DNA of 64,000 bases from Aliihoeflea sp052435735 (lineage in GTDB: Bacteria; Pseudomonadota; Alphaproteobacteria; Rhizobiales; Rhizobiaceae). Position numbers and translations under genes: made by a program. Location: positions 207,717 through 271,716 of the forward strand of contig JBQVNB010000004.1 in the NCBI GenBank assembly GCA_052435735.1, in the 5' to 3' direction. Within the stretch, counting starts at the first letter, position 1. Every line of letters starts with the position of its first letter. This document shows positions 18,171 through 27,793 of the stretch, in pieces. The notes beneath the pieces were generated by a model. It was not told the DNA's origin. It saw only the letters and a program-made list of their open reading frames with translations, and searched no databases.

Positions 18171-19353
18171 AAGACAGCATCGAGCGCAGGCCGCTACCCG
18201 GGCGCATGCCTTCATGCATGAAGAACGTCCGAAGGGGCGAGAAGGCGCGAAGCGCCTCGAATACCGTGCTGCGCGCGAGCTGGGCAGGAAGCAGGTCGGA
18301 GAGCAGCGAACGGTTGAGCAGATTGACCGCATTGGCGCGCATGGCGACATCGGGACGGCGGTGCACTTCGTACTCGGCCAGCGCTACCGACGCGCCCGGG
18401 TCCGCCCGGTGGCGGGTGGCGACCGAGACGAGGCTTTCCACGTCGCGGATGCCCAGATTGAGGCCCTGCGCACCGATAGGCGGGAAGACATGGGCCGCTT
18501 CCCCGATGAGAGCGATGCGCCTGTCGGCGTAGCGGCGCGGCTGCGAGGTAGACAGCGGATAGGCTTGGGGATCGACGTCGACCGTGACACGCCCGAGCAT
18601 CGAGCGCATCTGGCGTTCGACGCGGTCGGCGAGTTCGGCCCGGTCCAGCGCGAGAAGCTCGGCGGCATCCTGCGATTTCACCACCCAGACGAGGCTCGAC
18701 CGGTCGCCGGCAAGCGGAACCTGCGTGAACGGCCCTGATTCGGTGTGGAACTCCGTCGACATGCCCGAATGCGGGCGCGTGTGCGAGAAGGCGAGAACGA
18801 TCGCCGTTTGCCCCGTCGGGCGCGCATCGACCTCGATGCCGGCGGCAAGGCGGGCAGGGGAACTTCGCCCGTCCGCAGCGACGACCAACCGCGCGGAAAG
18901 TTCGGAGCCATCGGACAGCACTGCGCCCACAAGGTGCTCGCCGGTCTCCCACCGTTCCACCAGCCCCTCGTATCGGACGACACCGGGGCGCGCGACGGCG
19001 GCACTTTCCAGCGCGGTGTTGAGTTCGCGATTGGCGATGTTGAGACCGAAGGCGGGAAGGTCGATTTCGGGCGCGCGGAACGTCACCGTCGGGCTGCGCA
19101 CGAGCCGCGACGTCGCATCGACGATGCGCATGGTCTTCAGGGGTTCGCCATGCTGCGCAAGCACCGGCCCCAAAAGCAGCGCGTCGAGATAACGCAGGGC
19201 AGGGTCCATGATCGCGGTCGTGCGCCCGTCGCTCGTCGACGCCTTCGGCCCGACGAGCGCCGTCCGGAATCCCGCATCGGCAACGGCCAGCGCCGCGATC
19301 AGGCCGACGGGGCCGGTTCCCGCGATCAGGACATCATACTCGACACGTTCCAT
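18133..19353 (-). CDS. UbiH/UbiF-family FAD-dependent hydroxylase
   Basis: 406-residue flavoprotein monooxygenase of the UbiH/UbiF/COQ6 group, likely to hydroxylate the aromatic ring of a ubiquinone precursor. The N-terminal FAD-binding Rossmann motif is GTGPVG (about 11-16) in VLIAGTGPVGLIAAL. The ubiH-type FAD/NADPH motif is RIALIGEAAHVFPPIGAQGLNLG, about three-quarters through. Which ring position it attacks cannot be told from sequence. It is divergent from pcs, so both promoters lie in 19354-19496. Its stop lies 38 bp inside the convergent AEC gene. Confidence 0.88.
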   Translation of the reverse strand: MERVEYDVLIAGTGPVGLIAALAVADAGFRTALVGPKASTSDGRTTAIMDPALRYLDALLLGPVLAQHGEPLKTMRIVDATSRLVRSPTVTFRAPEIDLPAFGLNIANRELNTALESAAVARPGVVRYEGLVERWETGEHLVGAVLSDGSELSARLVVAADGRSSPARLAAGIEVDARPTGQTAIVLAFSHTRPHSGMSTEFHTESGPFTQVPLAGDRSSLVWVVKSQDAAELLALDRAELADRVERQMRSMLGRVTVDVDPQAYPLSTSQPRRYADRRIALIGEAAHVFPPIGAQGLNLGIRDVESLVSVATRHRADPGASVALAEYEVHRRPDVAMRANAVNLLNRSLLSDLLPAQLARSTVFEALRAFSPLRTFFMHEGMRPGSGLRSMLSFRTRDRRAADRT

Positions 19354-19496
19354 GGTCTCAGCCTGCTTTCCGTTTGATATGAGCTATATGTTCTCACGCG
19401 CGGGATTGATCAACGGGGCGATTTGGCCCATTGCGGAGCCTCGACTTTGATTGGACGGCCGCCCGGCCATCCCTCGCAAGCTGGACTGGCCTCGAC

Positions 19497-20264
19497 GTGA
19501 GCAAGGACACCAACCGAAAGCCGCTGTCGCAGCGCATCCCGAAGCCGAAGAAGAAGGTGACGTGGCCCCAGGCCCGCGCCTTCTCGGTCCACCTCCTGAC
19601 GGCATCGGGATCGTTCCTTGCCTTCCTGTCGCTGGTCGCGGCGGCGGAAAAGCAATGGACCGCCATGTTCCTGTGGCTCGGCCTCGCGCTGTTCGTCGAC
19701 GGCATCGACGGACCGATCGCCCGCAAGCTCGACGTCAAGGAAGTGCTGCCTACCTGGTCGGGCGAGCTCCTCGACAACATCATCGACTACGTCACCTACG
19801 TCCTGATCCCCGCCTTTGCGCTCTATCAGAGCGGATTCATGGGCGAGGGGCTGTCCTTCCTGTCTGCCGCAATCATCGTCGTGTCGAGCGCGATCTACTA
19901 CGCCGACACCGGCATGAAGACGAAGGAGAACTTCTTCAAGGGGTTCCCTGTCGTCTGGAACATGGTGGTCTTCACGCTCTTCGTCATCGAGCCGGGCGAG
20001 TGGATTTCGTTCGCTGTCGTCCTGATCGCGGCGCTGTTGACCTTCCTGCCGCTCAACTTTCTCCATCCGGTGCGCGTCCAGCGCCTGCGCCCGCTCAATC
20101 TGGGGGTATTCCTGGGCTGGTGCGCGCTGTCGGCCTATGCGCTTCTGATGGACATGAACCCGTCCGAATTCGTGCAGATCGCCATCGCGATCCTCAGCAT
20201 CTACCTGTTCTGCGTCGGCATCGTCATGCAGATCTTTCCCACGTTGGGCCTCAAGAAGGGTTGA
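19497..20264 (+). CDS. pcs: Phosphatidylcholine synthase
   Basis: Inner-membrane CDP-alcohol phosphatidyltransferase that condenses CDP-diacylglycerol with choline to make phosphatidylcholine. This pathway is typical of alphaproteobacteria that contact eukaryotes. With the GTG at 19497 as start (255 residues) the Pcs-specific motif DGx2ARx12Gx3Dx3D is complete: Asp71, Gly72, Ala75, Arg76, Gly89, Asp93 and Asp97. About eight membrane helices follow the basic N-terminus. The sequence closely resembles Sinorhizobium Pcs as I remember it (for example AFSVHLLTASGSFLAF, VWNMVVFTLFVIEP, NFLHPVRV). The start is uncertain: a TTG at 19431 would add 22 residues, and neither has a clear RBS. Confidence 0.93.
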   Translation: MSKDTNRKPLSQRIPKPKKKVTWPQARAFSVHLLTASGSFLAFLSLVAAAEKQWTAMFLWLGLALFVDGIDGPIARKLDVKEVLPTWSGELLDNIIDYVTYVLIPAFALYQSGFMGEGLSFLSAAIIVVSSAIYYADTGMKTKENFFKGFPVVWNMVVFTLFVIEPGEWISFAVVLIAALLTFLPLNFLHPVRVQRLRPLNLGVFLGWCALSAYALLMDMNPSEFVQIAIAILSIYLFCVGIVMQIFPTLGLKKG

Positions 20265-20402
20265 AGGCGACCGCCGATCACACGGTTGAAACTTGAAGCA
20301 CTTTCAAATTCAGGCAAGCTTTGCGGGTTTGGACCGCCGGGCATAAGGTCACGTCAGGGAACACAAGAGGCAGGCCGAAAAGGTCGCCGAAATGGGGGTT
20401 GA

Positions 20403-21980
20403 GTGGATCAGTCCGATCCGAGCCAGACCGAAGCCTTGCTCGCGGTTCGCGGGCTGACCAAAATTTTCGGATCGCTCAAGGCCTGCGACAATGTTGACTT
20501 GACCATCGGTCGGGGCGAAATCCATGCGCTTCTCGGCGAGAACGGCGCCGGCAAGTCGACGCTGGTCAAGATGCTGTTCGGCTCGCTGGAGCCGGCCTCC
20601 GGCACCATCCATTGGAAGGGCGAGCCAGTCCGCATATCCAGCCCCGCCCAGGCGCGCGCGCTCGGCATCGGCATGGTGTTCCAGCACTTCTCGCTGTTCG
20701 AGGCGCTGACGGCGGCGGAGAACATCGCGCTGTCCATCGACGACGACACGCCGATCATGAAGATCGCCGAGCGGGCTCGAAACCTCTCCAAGGCCTACGG
20801 CCTGCCGCTCGACCCGTTCAGCCATGTCGGCGATTTGTCGGTCGGCGAGCGCCAGCGCATCGAGATCATTCGCTGCCTCTTGCAGGAACCCGAACTCATC
20901 ATCCTCGACGAGCCAACCTCGGTGCTGACCCCGCAGGAAGCCGACAAGCTGTTCGAGACGCTGGAGCGGCTGAAGGGCGAGGGGAAGTCGATCCTCTACA
21001 TTTCGCACCGCCTGGAAGAGGTGAAGCGCATCTGCGACCGCGCGACCGTCCTGCGGCACGGCAAAGTGGTCGGCCACTGCGACCCGAAGCAGGAGACCGC
21101 CGCTTCGCTGGCGCGCATGATGGTCGGCCTCGAGGTCCAGAACGTCACCCGCGACGTGCCGGCACAGGCGAATGATCACCGGCCGCTGCTCGAGATCGAC
21201 AAGCTGAGCCGCAAGCCCGCGACGCCCTTTTCAGTTGCGCTGCGCGACATCTCCGTCACCGTCCATGCGGGCGAAGTTCTCGGCATTGCGGGCGTCGCCG
21301 GCAACGGCCAGGGTGAGTTCTTCGAGGCCGTTTCCGGCGAGGCGCTGCAGGACCGCGCGGACACGGTTCGCGTCGCAGGCCATACGGTCGGACGCCTCGG
21401 CATCACGCAGCGTAGGCTGAAGGGCGCGGCCTTCGTACCCGAGGAACGCCTCGGCCACGGAGCGGCGCCGGCCATGAAGCTTTCCGAAAACCTGTTCCTC
21501 TCGCGTTATAGGACCGACGCGCGCGACTATATGGGCGCGGCCGGTACGATACGCACGAGCCGCATCGCGGCTGCCGCGAAACGCATCGTCGAGGCGATGG
21601 ACGTCAGGAAGAGCGCGGAAGACCCTGAAGCTTCCGCGCTTTCAGGCGGCAACCTTCAAAAGTTCATCATCGGGCGCGAACTCGATCGCGAGCCGAAGGT
21701 GATGGTCGTCAACCAGCCGACCTGGGGCGTCGATGCGGGCGCCGCCGCGCGCATCCGCCAGGCGCTGATCGACCTTGCTCGCTCCGGCTCCGCCGTCCTC
21801 GTCATCAGCCAGGACCTCGACGAACTGTTCGAAATGTCGGACGCCATCGCCGTCATGCATGACGGGCAATTGTCCGCGCCGATCCCGATAGCCGAGGCGA
21901 CCTTCGAGAAGGTCGGGCTCCTGATGGGCGGTGCCGATGCGGCGCATCCGCCGCGCCCGTTCGAAGAGGAAGCGGTCTGA
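20403..21980 (+). CDS. BMP-type ABC importer, duplicated ATPase subunit
   Basis: 525-residue cytoplasmic ATPase with two ABC domains in tandem, as in nucleoside (NupA-like) and sugar importers. The first domain has Walker A GENGAGKST (about 43-51), signature SVGERQR and Walker B LIILDEPTS. The second has a degenerate Walker A (GVAGNGQGEFF), the intact signature LSGGNLQK and the NQPTWGVD Walker B region. One site is therefore probably less active, as is normal for this group. Start GTG at 20403. The next gene begins in a TGATG overlap, so the four genes to 25104 form one operon. Confidence 0.93.
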   Translation: MDQSDPSQTEALLAVRGLTKIFGSLKACDNVDLTIGRGEIHALLGENGAGKSTLVKMLFGSLEPASGTIHWKGEPVRISSPAQARALGIGMVFQHFSLFEALTAAENIALSIDDDTPIMKIAERARNLSKAYGLPLDPFSHVGDLSVGERQRIEIIRCLLQEPELIILDEPTSVLTPQEADKLFETLERLKGEGKSILYISHRLEEVKRICDRATVLRHGKVVGHCDPKQETAASLARMMVGLEVQNVTRDVPAQANDHRPLLEIDKLSRKPATPFSVALRDISVTVHAGEVLGIAGVAGNGQGEFFEAVSGEALQDRADTVRVAGHTVGRLGITQRRLKGAAFVPEERLGHGAAPAMKLSENLFLSRYRTDARDYMGAAGTIRTSRIAAAAKRIVEAMDVRKSAEDPEASALSGGNLQKFIIGRELDREPKVMVVNQPTWGVDAGAAARIRQALIDLARSGSAVLVISQDLDELFEMSDAIAVMHDGQLSAPIPIAEATFEKVGLLMGGADAAHPPRPFEEEAV

Positions 21981-23071
21981 TGCGGCTCGAACTCGTCAAG
22001 CGACCGCAGCAGTCGACGCTGTTCAGCGCGTTGTCACCCTTCATCGCCTTCGGCCTGACAATCGTCGCCGGCGCGATCCTCTTCGCCGCGCTCGGCAAGG
22101 ACCCGGTCGAAACGCTCTACTACTATTTCATCGATCCGCTGACTGAGACATGGTCGCTGCACGAACTGGCGATCAAGGCCGCGCCCTTGATCCTGATCGC
22201 GGTCGGCCTGTCCGTCTGCTTCCTGTCGAGCAACTGGAACATCGGCGCCGAGGGCCAGTTCATCATGGGCGCGATTGCCGGCTCGGTCCTGCCGGTGTTG
22301 TTTCCCGACTTCCAGTTCTGGTTCGTCCTGCCACTGATGCTGATCATGGGCATGGCGGGCGGCGCGGCTTATGCTTTCATCCCGGCGCTCCTCAAGGTGC
22401 GGTTCAACACCAACGAAATCCTGTCGAGCCTGATGCTGGTCTATGTCGCCCAGCTCTTCCTCGACTGGTTGGTACGCGGCCCATGGCGCAACCCGCAGGG
22501 CTTCAACTTCCCCGAAACGCGCAATTTCCACGAATACGCGATCCTGCCGGAAATCTGGTCGGCGTCGGGCCGCGCGCATTGGGGCTTTGTCTTCGCGATC
22601 GTCGCGGCGCTCATTCTCTGGTTCATGCTGTCGAAGACCCTCAAGGGTTTCGAGGTCAAGGTTCTCGGACAAAGCCCGCGGGCAGGGCGCTTCGCCGGCT
22701 TTTCGGCCGGCCGCATGGTCGTCTTCGCCTTCCTCGTCTCCGGCGCGATGGCCGGCCTTGCCGGCATTTCGGAAGTCTCCGGCGCGATCGGGCAGCTTCG
22801 CCCGACCATTTCGCCCGGTTACGGCTTCACCGCAATCATCGTCGCCTTCCTCGGCCGCCTGAACCCGCTCGGCATCGTCGCCGCCGGCCTGATCCTCGCC
22901 TTGACCTATCTCGGCGGCGAGGCGGCTCAGATTTCCGTCGGCCTGTCCGACAAGGTGGTTCGTGCCTTCCAGGGCTCGATCCTGTTCTTCGTGCTCGCCT
23001 GCGACACGCTGATCCACTACCGCGTACGCCTCGTGCGCCCCGCTCAAAAGGCGGAGGCCGCCCATGTTTGA
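21980..23071 (+). CDS. BMP-type ABC importer, permease subunit 1
   Basis: 363-residue inner-membrane permease of the BPD_transp_2 family (NupB-like). It has about ten membrane helices. Characteristic stretches are NWNIGAEGQFIMGAIAG (about 78-94) and FNTNEILSSLMLVYVAQ (about 138-154). The start overlaps the ATPase stop (TGATG), and the gene overlaps the following permease by 8 bp; both signs point to translational coupling. It should pair with the next gene product as a heterodimer. Confidence 0.92.
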   Translation: MRLELVKRPQQSTLFSALSPFIAFGLTIVAGAILFAALGKDPVETLYYYFIDPLTETWSLHELAIKAAPLILIAVGLSVCFLSSNWNIGAEGQFIMGAIAGSVLPVLFPDFQFWFVLPLMLIMGMAGGAAYAFIPALLKVRFNTNEILSSLMLVYVAQLFLDWLVRGPWRNPQGFNFPETRNFHEYAILPEIWSASGRAHWGFVFAIVAALILWFMLSKTLKGFEVKVLGQSPRAGRFAGFSAGRMVVFAFLVSGAMAGLAGISEVSGAIGQLRPTISPGYGFTAIIVAFLGRLNPLGIVAAGLILALTYLGGEAAQISVGLSDKVVRAFQGSILFFVLACDTLIHYRVRLVRPAQKAEAAHV

Positions 23072-23978
23072 AGCCATCCTGCTCACCGTCTCGATGGCCG
23101 CGACGCCGCTTCTTCTGGCGGCGATCGGTGAACTCGTCGTCGAGCGCTCGGGCGTCCTCAACCTCGGCGTCGAAGGCATGATGATCATGGGCGCGGTGAC
23201 CGGTTTCGGCGTCGCGCTGATGACCGGCAACCCGTTCCTCGGCGCGCTCGCGGCGATCATCGTCGGCGCGCTCTTCTCGCTGCTCTTCGCCTTCCTGACG
23301 CTGACGCTCGTGACCAACCAGGTCGCGACGGGCCTTGCCCTGACACTTCTCGGCCTGGGTCTCTCCGGCATGATCGGCGAAAGCTTCGTCGGCCAGCCAG
23401 GCGTGCGCCTGCCACGGCTCGACGTGCCGTTCCTGTCCGAACTGCCCATCGTCGGCCGGCTGGTCTTCAGCCAGGACCTGATCTTCTACGTGTCCGTCTT
23501 CCTGACCGTCGGCGTTGCCTGGTTCCTGTTCTACACCAAGGCGGGACTGACGCTGCGTTCGGTCGGCGACAACCACACCTCCGCCCACGCCCTCGGCATC
23601 AAGGTTGTGCGCATCCGTTATCTGGCGGTTCTGTTCGGCGGCGCCTGCGCAGGGCTGGCCGGTGCGCACCTTTCGCTCGTCTACGTCCCGCAATGGGTGG
23701 AAAACATGACCGCCGGCCGTGGCTGGATCGCGCTGGCGCTGGTCGTCTTCGCGTCATGGCGTCCGCTGCGCGTTCTGGCCGGCGCCTATCTCTTCGGCGC
23801 GGTGTCGATCGGGCAGCTCCATGCCCAGGCATTGGGCATCGGAATTCCCTCGCAGCTTCTTTCCGCACTTCCCTATATCGCGACGATTGTCGTACTTGTA
23901 CTGATCTCTCGAAACCGGCGACTGACTATGGTGAACACACCGGCATCTTTGGGGCGGCCGTTTGTTCCAGATCGCTAG
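23064..23978 (+). CDS. BMP-type ABC importer, permease subunit 2
   Basis: 304-residue inner-membrane permease (NupC-like), partner of the preceding one. The family landmark is ERSGVLNLGVEGMMIMGAVTGF near residues 26-47, and later stretches include TLRSVGDNHTSAHALG and GRGWIALALVVFASWRPL. About eight to nine membrane helices. Its start lies inside the previous gene by 8 bp, and the binding-protein gene starts 52 bp downstream. Confidence 0.92.
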   Translation: MFEAILLTVSMAATPLLLAAIGELVVERSGVLNLGVEGMMIMGAVTGFGVALMTGNPFLGALAAIIVGALFSLLFAFLTLTLVTNQVATGLALTLLGLGLSGMIGESFVGQPGVRLPRLDVPFLSELPIVGRLVFSQDLIFYVSVFLTVGVAWFLFYTKAGLTLRSVGDNHTSAHALGIKVVRIRYLAVLFGGACAGLAGAHLSLVYVPQWVENMTAGRGWIALALVVFASWRPLRVLAGAYLFGAVSIGQLHAQALGIGIPSQLLSALPYIATIVVLVLISRNRRLTMVNTPASLGRPFVPDR

Positions 23979-24030
23979 AAATCAAAACACGGGATATGCC
24001 CCCTTGGTGACCAACAGAGGACGAACTTTG

Positions 24031-25104
24031 ATGAAAAACACACTTCTTGCTCTGGCAGCTTCCGCTGCCGTGCTCATTCCGGCGGTCGCCTCCGCGCAGG
24101 ACGATCCGACCAAGGCCTGCTTCATCTATGTCGGCCCGATCGGCGATTTCGGCTGGTCCTACCAGCACCATCAGGGCCTTCTCGAAGCCGAGGAGCATTT
24201 CGGCGACAAGCTCGAGACCGCCTACCTCGAAAGCGTGCCGGAAGGCGCCGATGCCGAGCGCGCCATCGAGCGCTTCGCCCGTTCGGGCTGTGACATCATC
24301 TTCACGACGTCGTTCGGCTACATGGACCCGACCAACAAGATCGCGGCCCGCTTCCCGGACGTGAAGTTCGAGCACGCGACCGGCTACAAGCGCGAGAGCG
24401 AAAACGTCGCGACCTACAATTCCAAATTCCACGAAGGCCGTTACGTGCAGGGCGTGATCGCCGCCAAGATGTCGGAAGCGGGCGTCGCCGGCTACATCGC
24501 CTCGTTCCCGATTCCCGAAGTGGTGATGGGCATCAACGCCTTCCTGCTCGGCGCGCAGTCGGTCAATCCCGACTTCCAGGTCAAGGTCGTCTGGGCCAAC
24601 ACCTGGTTCGACCCGGCCAAGGAAGCCGATGCCGCAACCGCGCTGATCGACCAGGGCGTCGACATCATCACCCAGCACACCGACTCGACCGGCCCGATGC
24701 AGGTCGCCGCCGACCGCGGCATCAAGGCATTCGGCCAGGCCTCGGACATGATCGAGTTCGGCAAGGAAACCCAGCTCACCTCGATCATCGACGACTGGGG
24801 TCCGTATTACATCGAGCGCATCCAGGCAGTCATCGACGGCACCTGGGAGCAACACGACGTCTGGGAAGGCATGGCCGAGGGCCACGTCGTGATGGCGCCC
24901 TACACCAACATGCCGGATGACGTGAAGGCGCTGGCCGAAGAGACCGAAGCCAAGATCAAGTCCGGCGAGTTCGACCCCTTCACCGGCCCGATCAAGAAGC
25001 AGGACGGCTCCGACTGGCTCGCCGAAGGCGAAGTTGCCGAGGAAGGCGTGCTTCTCGGCCTGAACTTCTACGTCCAGGGCGTCGACGACCAGCTTCCGCA
25101 GTAA
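24031..25104 (+). CDS. BMP-family periplasmic binding protein
   Basis: 357-residue substrate-binding protein of the BMP (basic membrane protein, Med/PnrA-like) family, which binds purine nucleosides in characterised members. The ATG at 24031 follows AGAGGA. A signal peptide ends at VASAQDDP; there is no lipobox cysteine, so it is a soluble periplasmic protein. The family signature ACFIYVGPIGDFGWSYQHHQGL is at about 28-49. The operon order ATPase-permease-permease-binding protein is complete; the substrate (nucleoside or related) is inferred from family. A strong terminator follows. Confidence 0.92.
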   Translation: MKNTLLALAASAAVLIPAVASAQDDPTKACFIYVGPIGDFGWSYQHHQGLLEAEEHFGDKLETAYLESVPEGADAERAIERFARSGCDIIFTTSFGYMDPTNKIAARFPDVKFEHATGYKRESENVATYNSKFHEGRYVQGVIAAKMSEAGVAGYIASFPIPEVVMGINAFLLGAQSVNPDFQVKVVWANTWFDPAKEADAATALIDQGVDIITQHTDSTGPMQVAADRGIKAFGQASDMIEFGKETQLTSIIDDWGPYYIERIQAVIDGTWEQHDVWEGMAEGHVVMAPYTNMPDDVKALAEETEAKIKSGEFDPFTGPIKKQDGSDWLAEGEVAEEGVLLGLNFYVQGVDDQLPQ

Positions 25105-25126
25105 GCGAAACCTTCGCGACGAATGG

Positions 25127-25153
25127 AACGGGCGCCTTCGGGCGCCCGTTTTC
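25127..25153 (+). terminator. Rho-independent terminator of the BMP importer operon
   Basis: A perfect 10-bp stem, AACGGGCGCC / GGCGCCCGTT, closes the very stable tetraloop TTCG (25137-25140) and is followed by TTTTC. It starts 22 bp after the stop of the binding-protein gene and ends the four-gene unit. Confidence 0.9.
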
Positions 25154-25234
25154 GTTTCCGGTACATCCTCCTGACAATCCGCTGTCAGGAGCACTCGGGT
25201 AGGGTGCGCCATCGATCCAGCGAGGAGACATTCG

Positions 25235-25879
25235 ATGCTGACCTTCTATCACGCGCCCTGGTCCCGCAGTTCCGGCATGCTCTGGCTCATGGAGGAGCTC
25301 GGCGTGCCTTACGAAATGGAACTCGTCGACATCCGCAAGGAAGGCGGTGTTGACGAGGCCTATCGGCAGATCCAGCCGAACAAGAAAGTGCCCGCGATCG
25401 TCCATGACGGCGTCACCATCACCGAGCGCGCGGCGATCACGGCCTATCTGGCGGATCGCTTTCCGGAAGCAGGCCTCGCGCCGGCGATCGACGATCCACG
25501 CCGCGGGCCGTATCTCACCATGCTCGTCTACTGCGATTCCGTCTTCGACCCCGCGCTGGGCGCCCGCGCCCATGGGCTCAGCTATGAAAGCAACGACTAT
25601 TCGTTCGGCGCGTTCGACGACATGGTGCGCTATGTCGAGCGGCAACTGACGGAACACGACTATGCCGTCGGCAACAGCTTCACGGCCGCCGATACGCAAC
25701 TGGCATCGGCCATCGGCTACACGATGAGCCACATGAAGGTGCTGCCCGAAAAGCCGGCCTTCCTCGACTACATGGCGCGCGTGGCAGACCGCCCGGCGAA
25801 CAAGCGCGCCGCGGCGAAGGACTACGAACTCGCGATGGCGACGCCGTTCTTTCAGAAGCAGATGGCGTCGAACCGCTGA
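25235..25879 (+). CDS. Glutathione S-transferase family protein
   Basis: 214-residue cytoplasmic protein with an N-terminal thioredoxin-fold domain (YHAPWSRSSGMLWLMEELG, residues 4-22) and an all-helical C-terminal domain. The Ser of SRSSGM is the likely glutathione-activating residue, as in theta/beta-like bacterial GSTs, and ITERAAITAYLADRF is the glutathione gamma-glutamyl contact region. The ATG at 25235 follows GAGGAG. The physiological substrate is unknown. The stop is immediately adjacent to the stop of the convergent rimO gene. Confidence 0.9.
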   Translation: MLTFYHAPWSRSSGMLWLMEELGVPYEMELVDIRKEGGVDEAYRQIQPNKKVPAIVHDGVTITERAAITAYLADRFPEAGLAPAIDDPRRGPYLTMLVYCDSVFDPALGARAHGLSYESNDYSFGAFDDMVRYVERQLTEHDYAVGNSFTAADTQLASAIGYTMSHMKVLPEKPAFLDYMARVADRPANKRAAAKDYELAMATPFFQKQMASNR

Positions 25880-27193
25880 TCAGACGGCCGTGCCGATCAG
25901 ATCGTAGGCGGATGCTTGGTCGATCTTGACAGTCACGACATCGCCGACCCGCAGCGGCCGACGCGAGGTGACCGAAACCGATCCGTCGATCTCCGGCGCG
26001 TCGTAGCGGGTGCGGCCCTTCGCGGTCAGGCCGGTCGTCTCGTCGATGATGACGGACAAACGCTTGCCAACTTTCTTGGCCAAGAGCTTGGCGGAAACCT
26101 TCTGCTGGCGCTCCATGAAGCGATTCCAGCGGATCTGTTTCACTTCGGCCGGCACTTCGGGAAGGTTCATCGCCTCGGACCGCGCACCGCCGACCGGCTC
26201 GTATTTGAAGCAGCCGGCACGATCGATCTTCGCTTCGTCGATCCAATCCAGCAGCATCTCGAAATCCTCCTCCGTCTCGCCGGGAAAGCCGACGATGAAG
26301 GTGGAGCGCAAGGCGAGGTCCGGGCAGATCTCCCGCCATTTGTGGATGCGGTCGAGCGTCTTTTCCTGATGGGCCGGGCGGCGCATGTTTTTCAGCACCG
26401 CTGGCGAAGCGTGCTGGAACGGAATGTCGAGATAGGGCAGCACCTTGCCATCCGCCATGAGCGGGATGACCTCGTCGACATGCGGGTAGGGGTAGACATA
26501 GTGCAGGCGCACCCAGGCACCCATGTCACCCAGTTCGCGGCAAAGGTCGAGGAAGCGCGTGCGGACCGCGCGGTCCTTCCACTGGCTCTCCTGATATTTC
26601 AGGTCGACGCCATAGGCGCTCGTGTCCTGCGAGATGACCAGAATTTCCTTCACACCCGCCGCGACCAGCTTTTCGGCCTCGCGCAGCACGTCGCCGGCAG
26701 GGCGCGAGGCGAGGTCGCCGCGCAGCGACGGGATGATGCAGAAGGTGCAGCGATTGTTGCAACCCTCGGAAATCTTGAGATAGGCATAGTGGCGCGGTGT
26801 CAGCTTGACGCCCTGCGCCGGGATCAGGTCGAGGAACGGCTCGTGCGCTGGCGGCACCGCCTCGTGGACGGCGCCCATAACGCTCTCATAGGCCTGCGGG
26901 CCGGTGATCGCGAGGACGTTCGGGTGCTTCTGGCGGATCAGTTCCGGCGTCGCGCCCATGCAGCCGGTGACGATGACCTTGCCGTTCTCCTTCATCGCCT
27001 GGCCGATCGCCTCGAGCGATTCGTCGCGCGCCGAATCGAGGAAGCCGCAGGTGTTGACCACCACCACGTCCGCGCCGTCATGCTTGCGGGAGATCTCGTA
27101 ACCCTCGGCGCGCAGCCGCGTGATGATCCGCTCGGAATCCACCAGCGCCTTGGGGCACCCAAGGCTGACGAACGAGACGCGCGGCGCTGACAT
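25880..27193 (-). CDS. rimO: Ribosomal protein S12 methylthiotransferase RimO
   Basis: Radical-SAM enzyme that adds a methylthio group to the conserved aspartate of ribosomal protein S12. 437 residues from the ATG at 27193. The order is an N-terminal UPF0004 domain with three cluster cysteines (Cys13, Cys49, Cys78), a radical-SAM core with Cys145/Cys149/Cys152 (CNNRCTFC) followed by IIPSLRGD, and a C-terminal TRAM domain. The IIPSLRG stretch and SLGCPKALVDSE start separate it from MiaB. It appears to be a single-gene unit, convergent with the GST gene with no intergenic bases. Confidence 0.97.
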   Translation of the reverse strand: MSAPRVSFVSLGCPKALVDSERIITRLRAEGYEISRKHDGADVVVVNTCGFLDSARDESLEAIGQAMKENGKVIVTGCMGATPELIRQKHPNVLAITGPQAYESVMGAVHEAVPPAHEPFLDLIPAQGVKLTPRHYAYLKISEGCNNRCTFCIIPSLRGDLASRPAGDVLREAEKLVAAGVKEILVISQDTSAYGVDLKYQESQWKDRAVRTRFLDLCRELGDMGAWVRLHYVYPYPHVDEVIPLMADGKVLPYLDIPFQHASPAVLKNMRRPAHQEKTLDRIHKWREICPDLALRSTFIVGFPGETEEDFEMLLDWIDEAKIDRAGCFKYEPVGGARSEAMNLPEVPAEVKQIRWNRFMERQQKVSAKLLAKKVGKRLSVIIDETTGLTAKGRTRYDAPEIDGSVSVTSRRPLRVGDVVTVKIDQASAYDLIGTAV

Positions 27194-27277
27194 GATCTGC
27201 GGACCTTCCGGATATCTGGCGATTTTGGAGAAGTGGGCGGCGAATAGCACAGAAGTCGCCGTCTGGCACCCCCGCTT

Positions 27278-27793
27278 TTACTGCAAGGGCAGGTCGCGCT
27301 CCGAGCCGATATCCCGGGGCGCAGGAAGCGTGCGCGCAAAGGTCCGCCCACCGAAAATCACCGTCGAAAGGTCGGGTGCCGACATCTCGTGCATTGCCCC
27401 GTCGGAACATAGATAGGCCGGCCACCCTGCGGGTTCGCAGGCGACGAAGCTTGTCCAGTTCGTCGTGGCCGACCAAACTTCCATCCGGAACGAACCGCCC
27501 GGCATACGCCTGATGGTCGAACCGTCCTGCGCCTCCCAGAAGAAGGGAATCGTACTCGGTCCGGTCTCGATGGTGTCGAGCGCAATCGACACGGGCTTGG
27601 CGCCGTGGACGAACCAGTGGAGGCGGGCGCGGGTCATCGCGGCCCCGAAACGCTTGGGAAACGCGACCGGTTGCGACGGCTCGAGAAGCCGGGTGCCTGC
27701 GGCCAGAAGTTCGGCCGGCATCAGCACGCTTGCGATCGCCAGAACAATTCTCAGAGAGGCCGCCAACGCGTCTGTCGCTCCCTTCACCCGCAT
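27278..27793 (-). CDS. Unknown exported protein (171 aa)
   Basis: No family recognised. From the ATG at 27793 the protein begins with a likely signal sequence or membrane anchor (SLRIVLAIASVLMPAELLAAG, about 14-34). A compact soluble domain follows with two cysteines (VACEPAG, YLCSDG), perhaps disulfide-bonded in the periplasm. Trp- and Phe-rich beta-type segments include RLHWFVHG and IPFFWEAQDGS. The stop lies 84 bp before the rimO start on the same strand, so the two could be cotranscribed. Divergent from another small exported protein, with ~100 bp between the starts. Confidence 0.65.
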   Translation of the reverse strand: MRVKGATDALAASLRIVLAIASVLMPAELLAAGTRLLEPSQPVAFPKRFGAAMTRARLHWFVHGAKPVSIALDTIETGPSTIPFFWEAQDGSTIRRMPGGSFRMEVWSATTNWTSFVACEPAGWPAYLCSDGAMHEMSAPDLSTVIFGGRTFARTLPAPRDIGSERDLPLQ

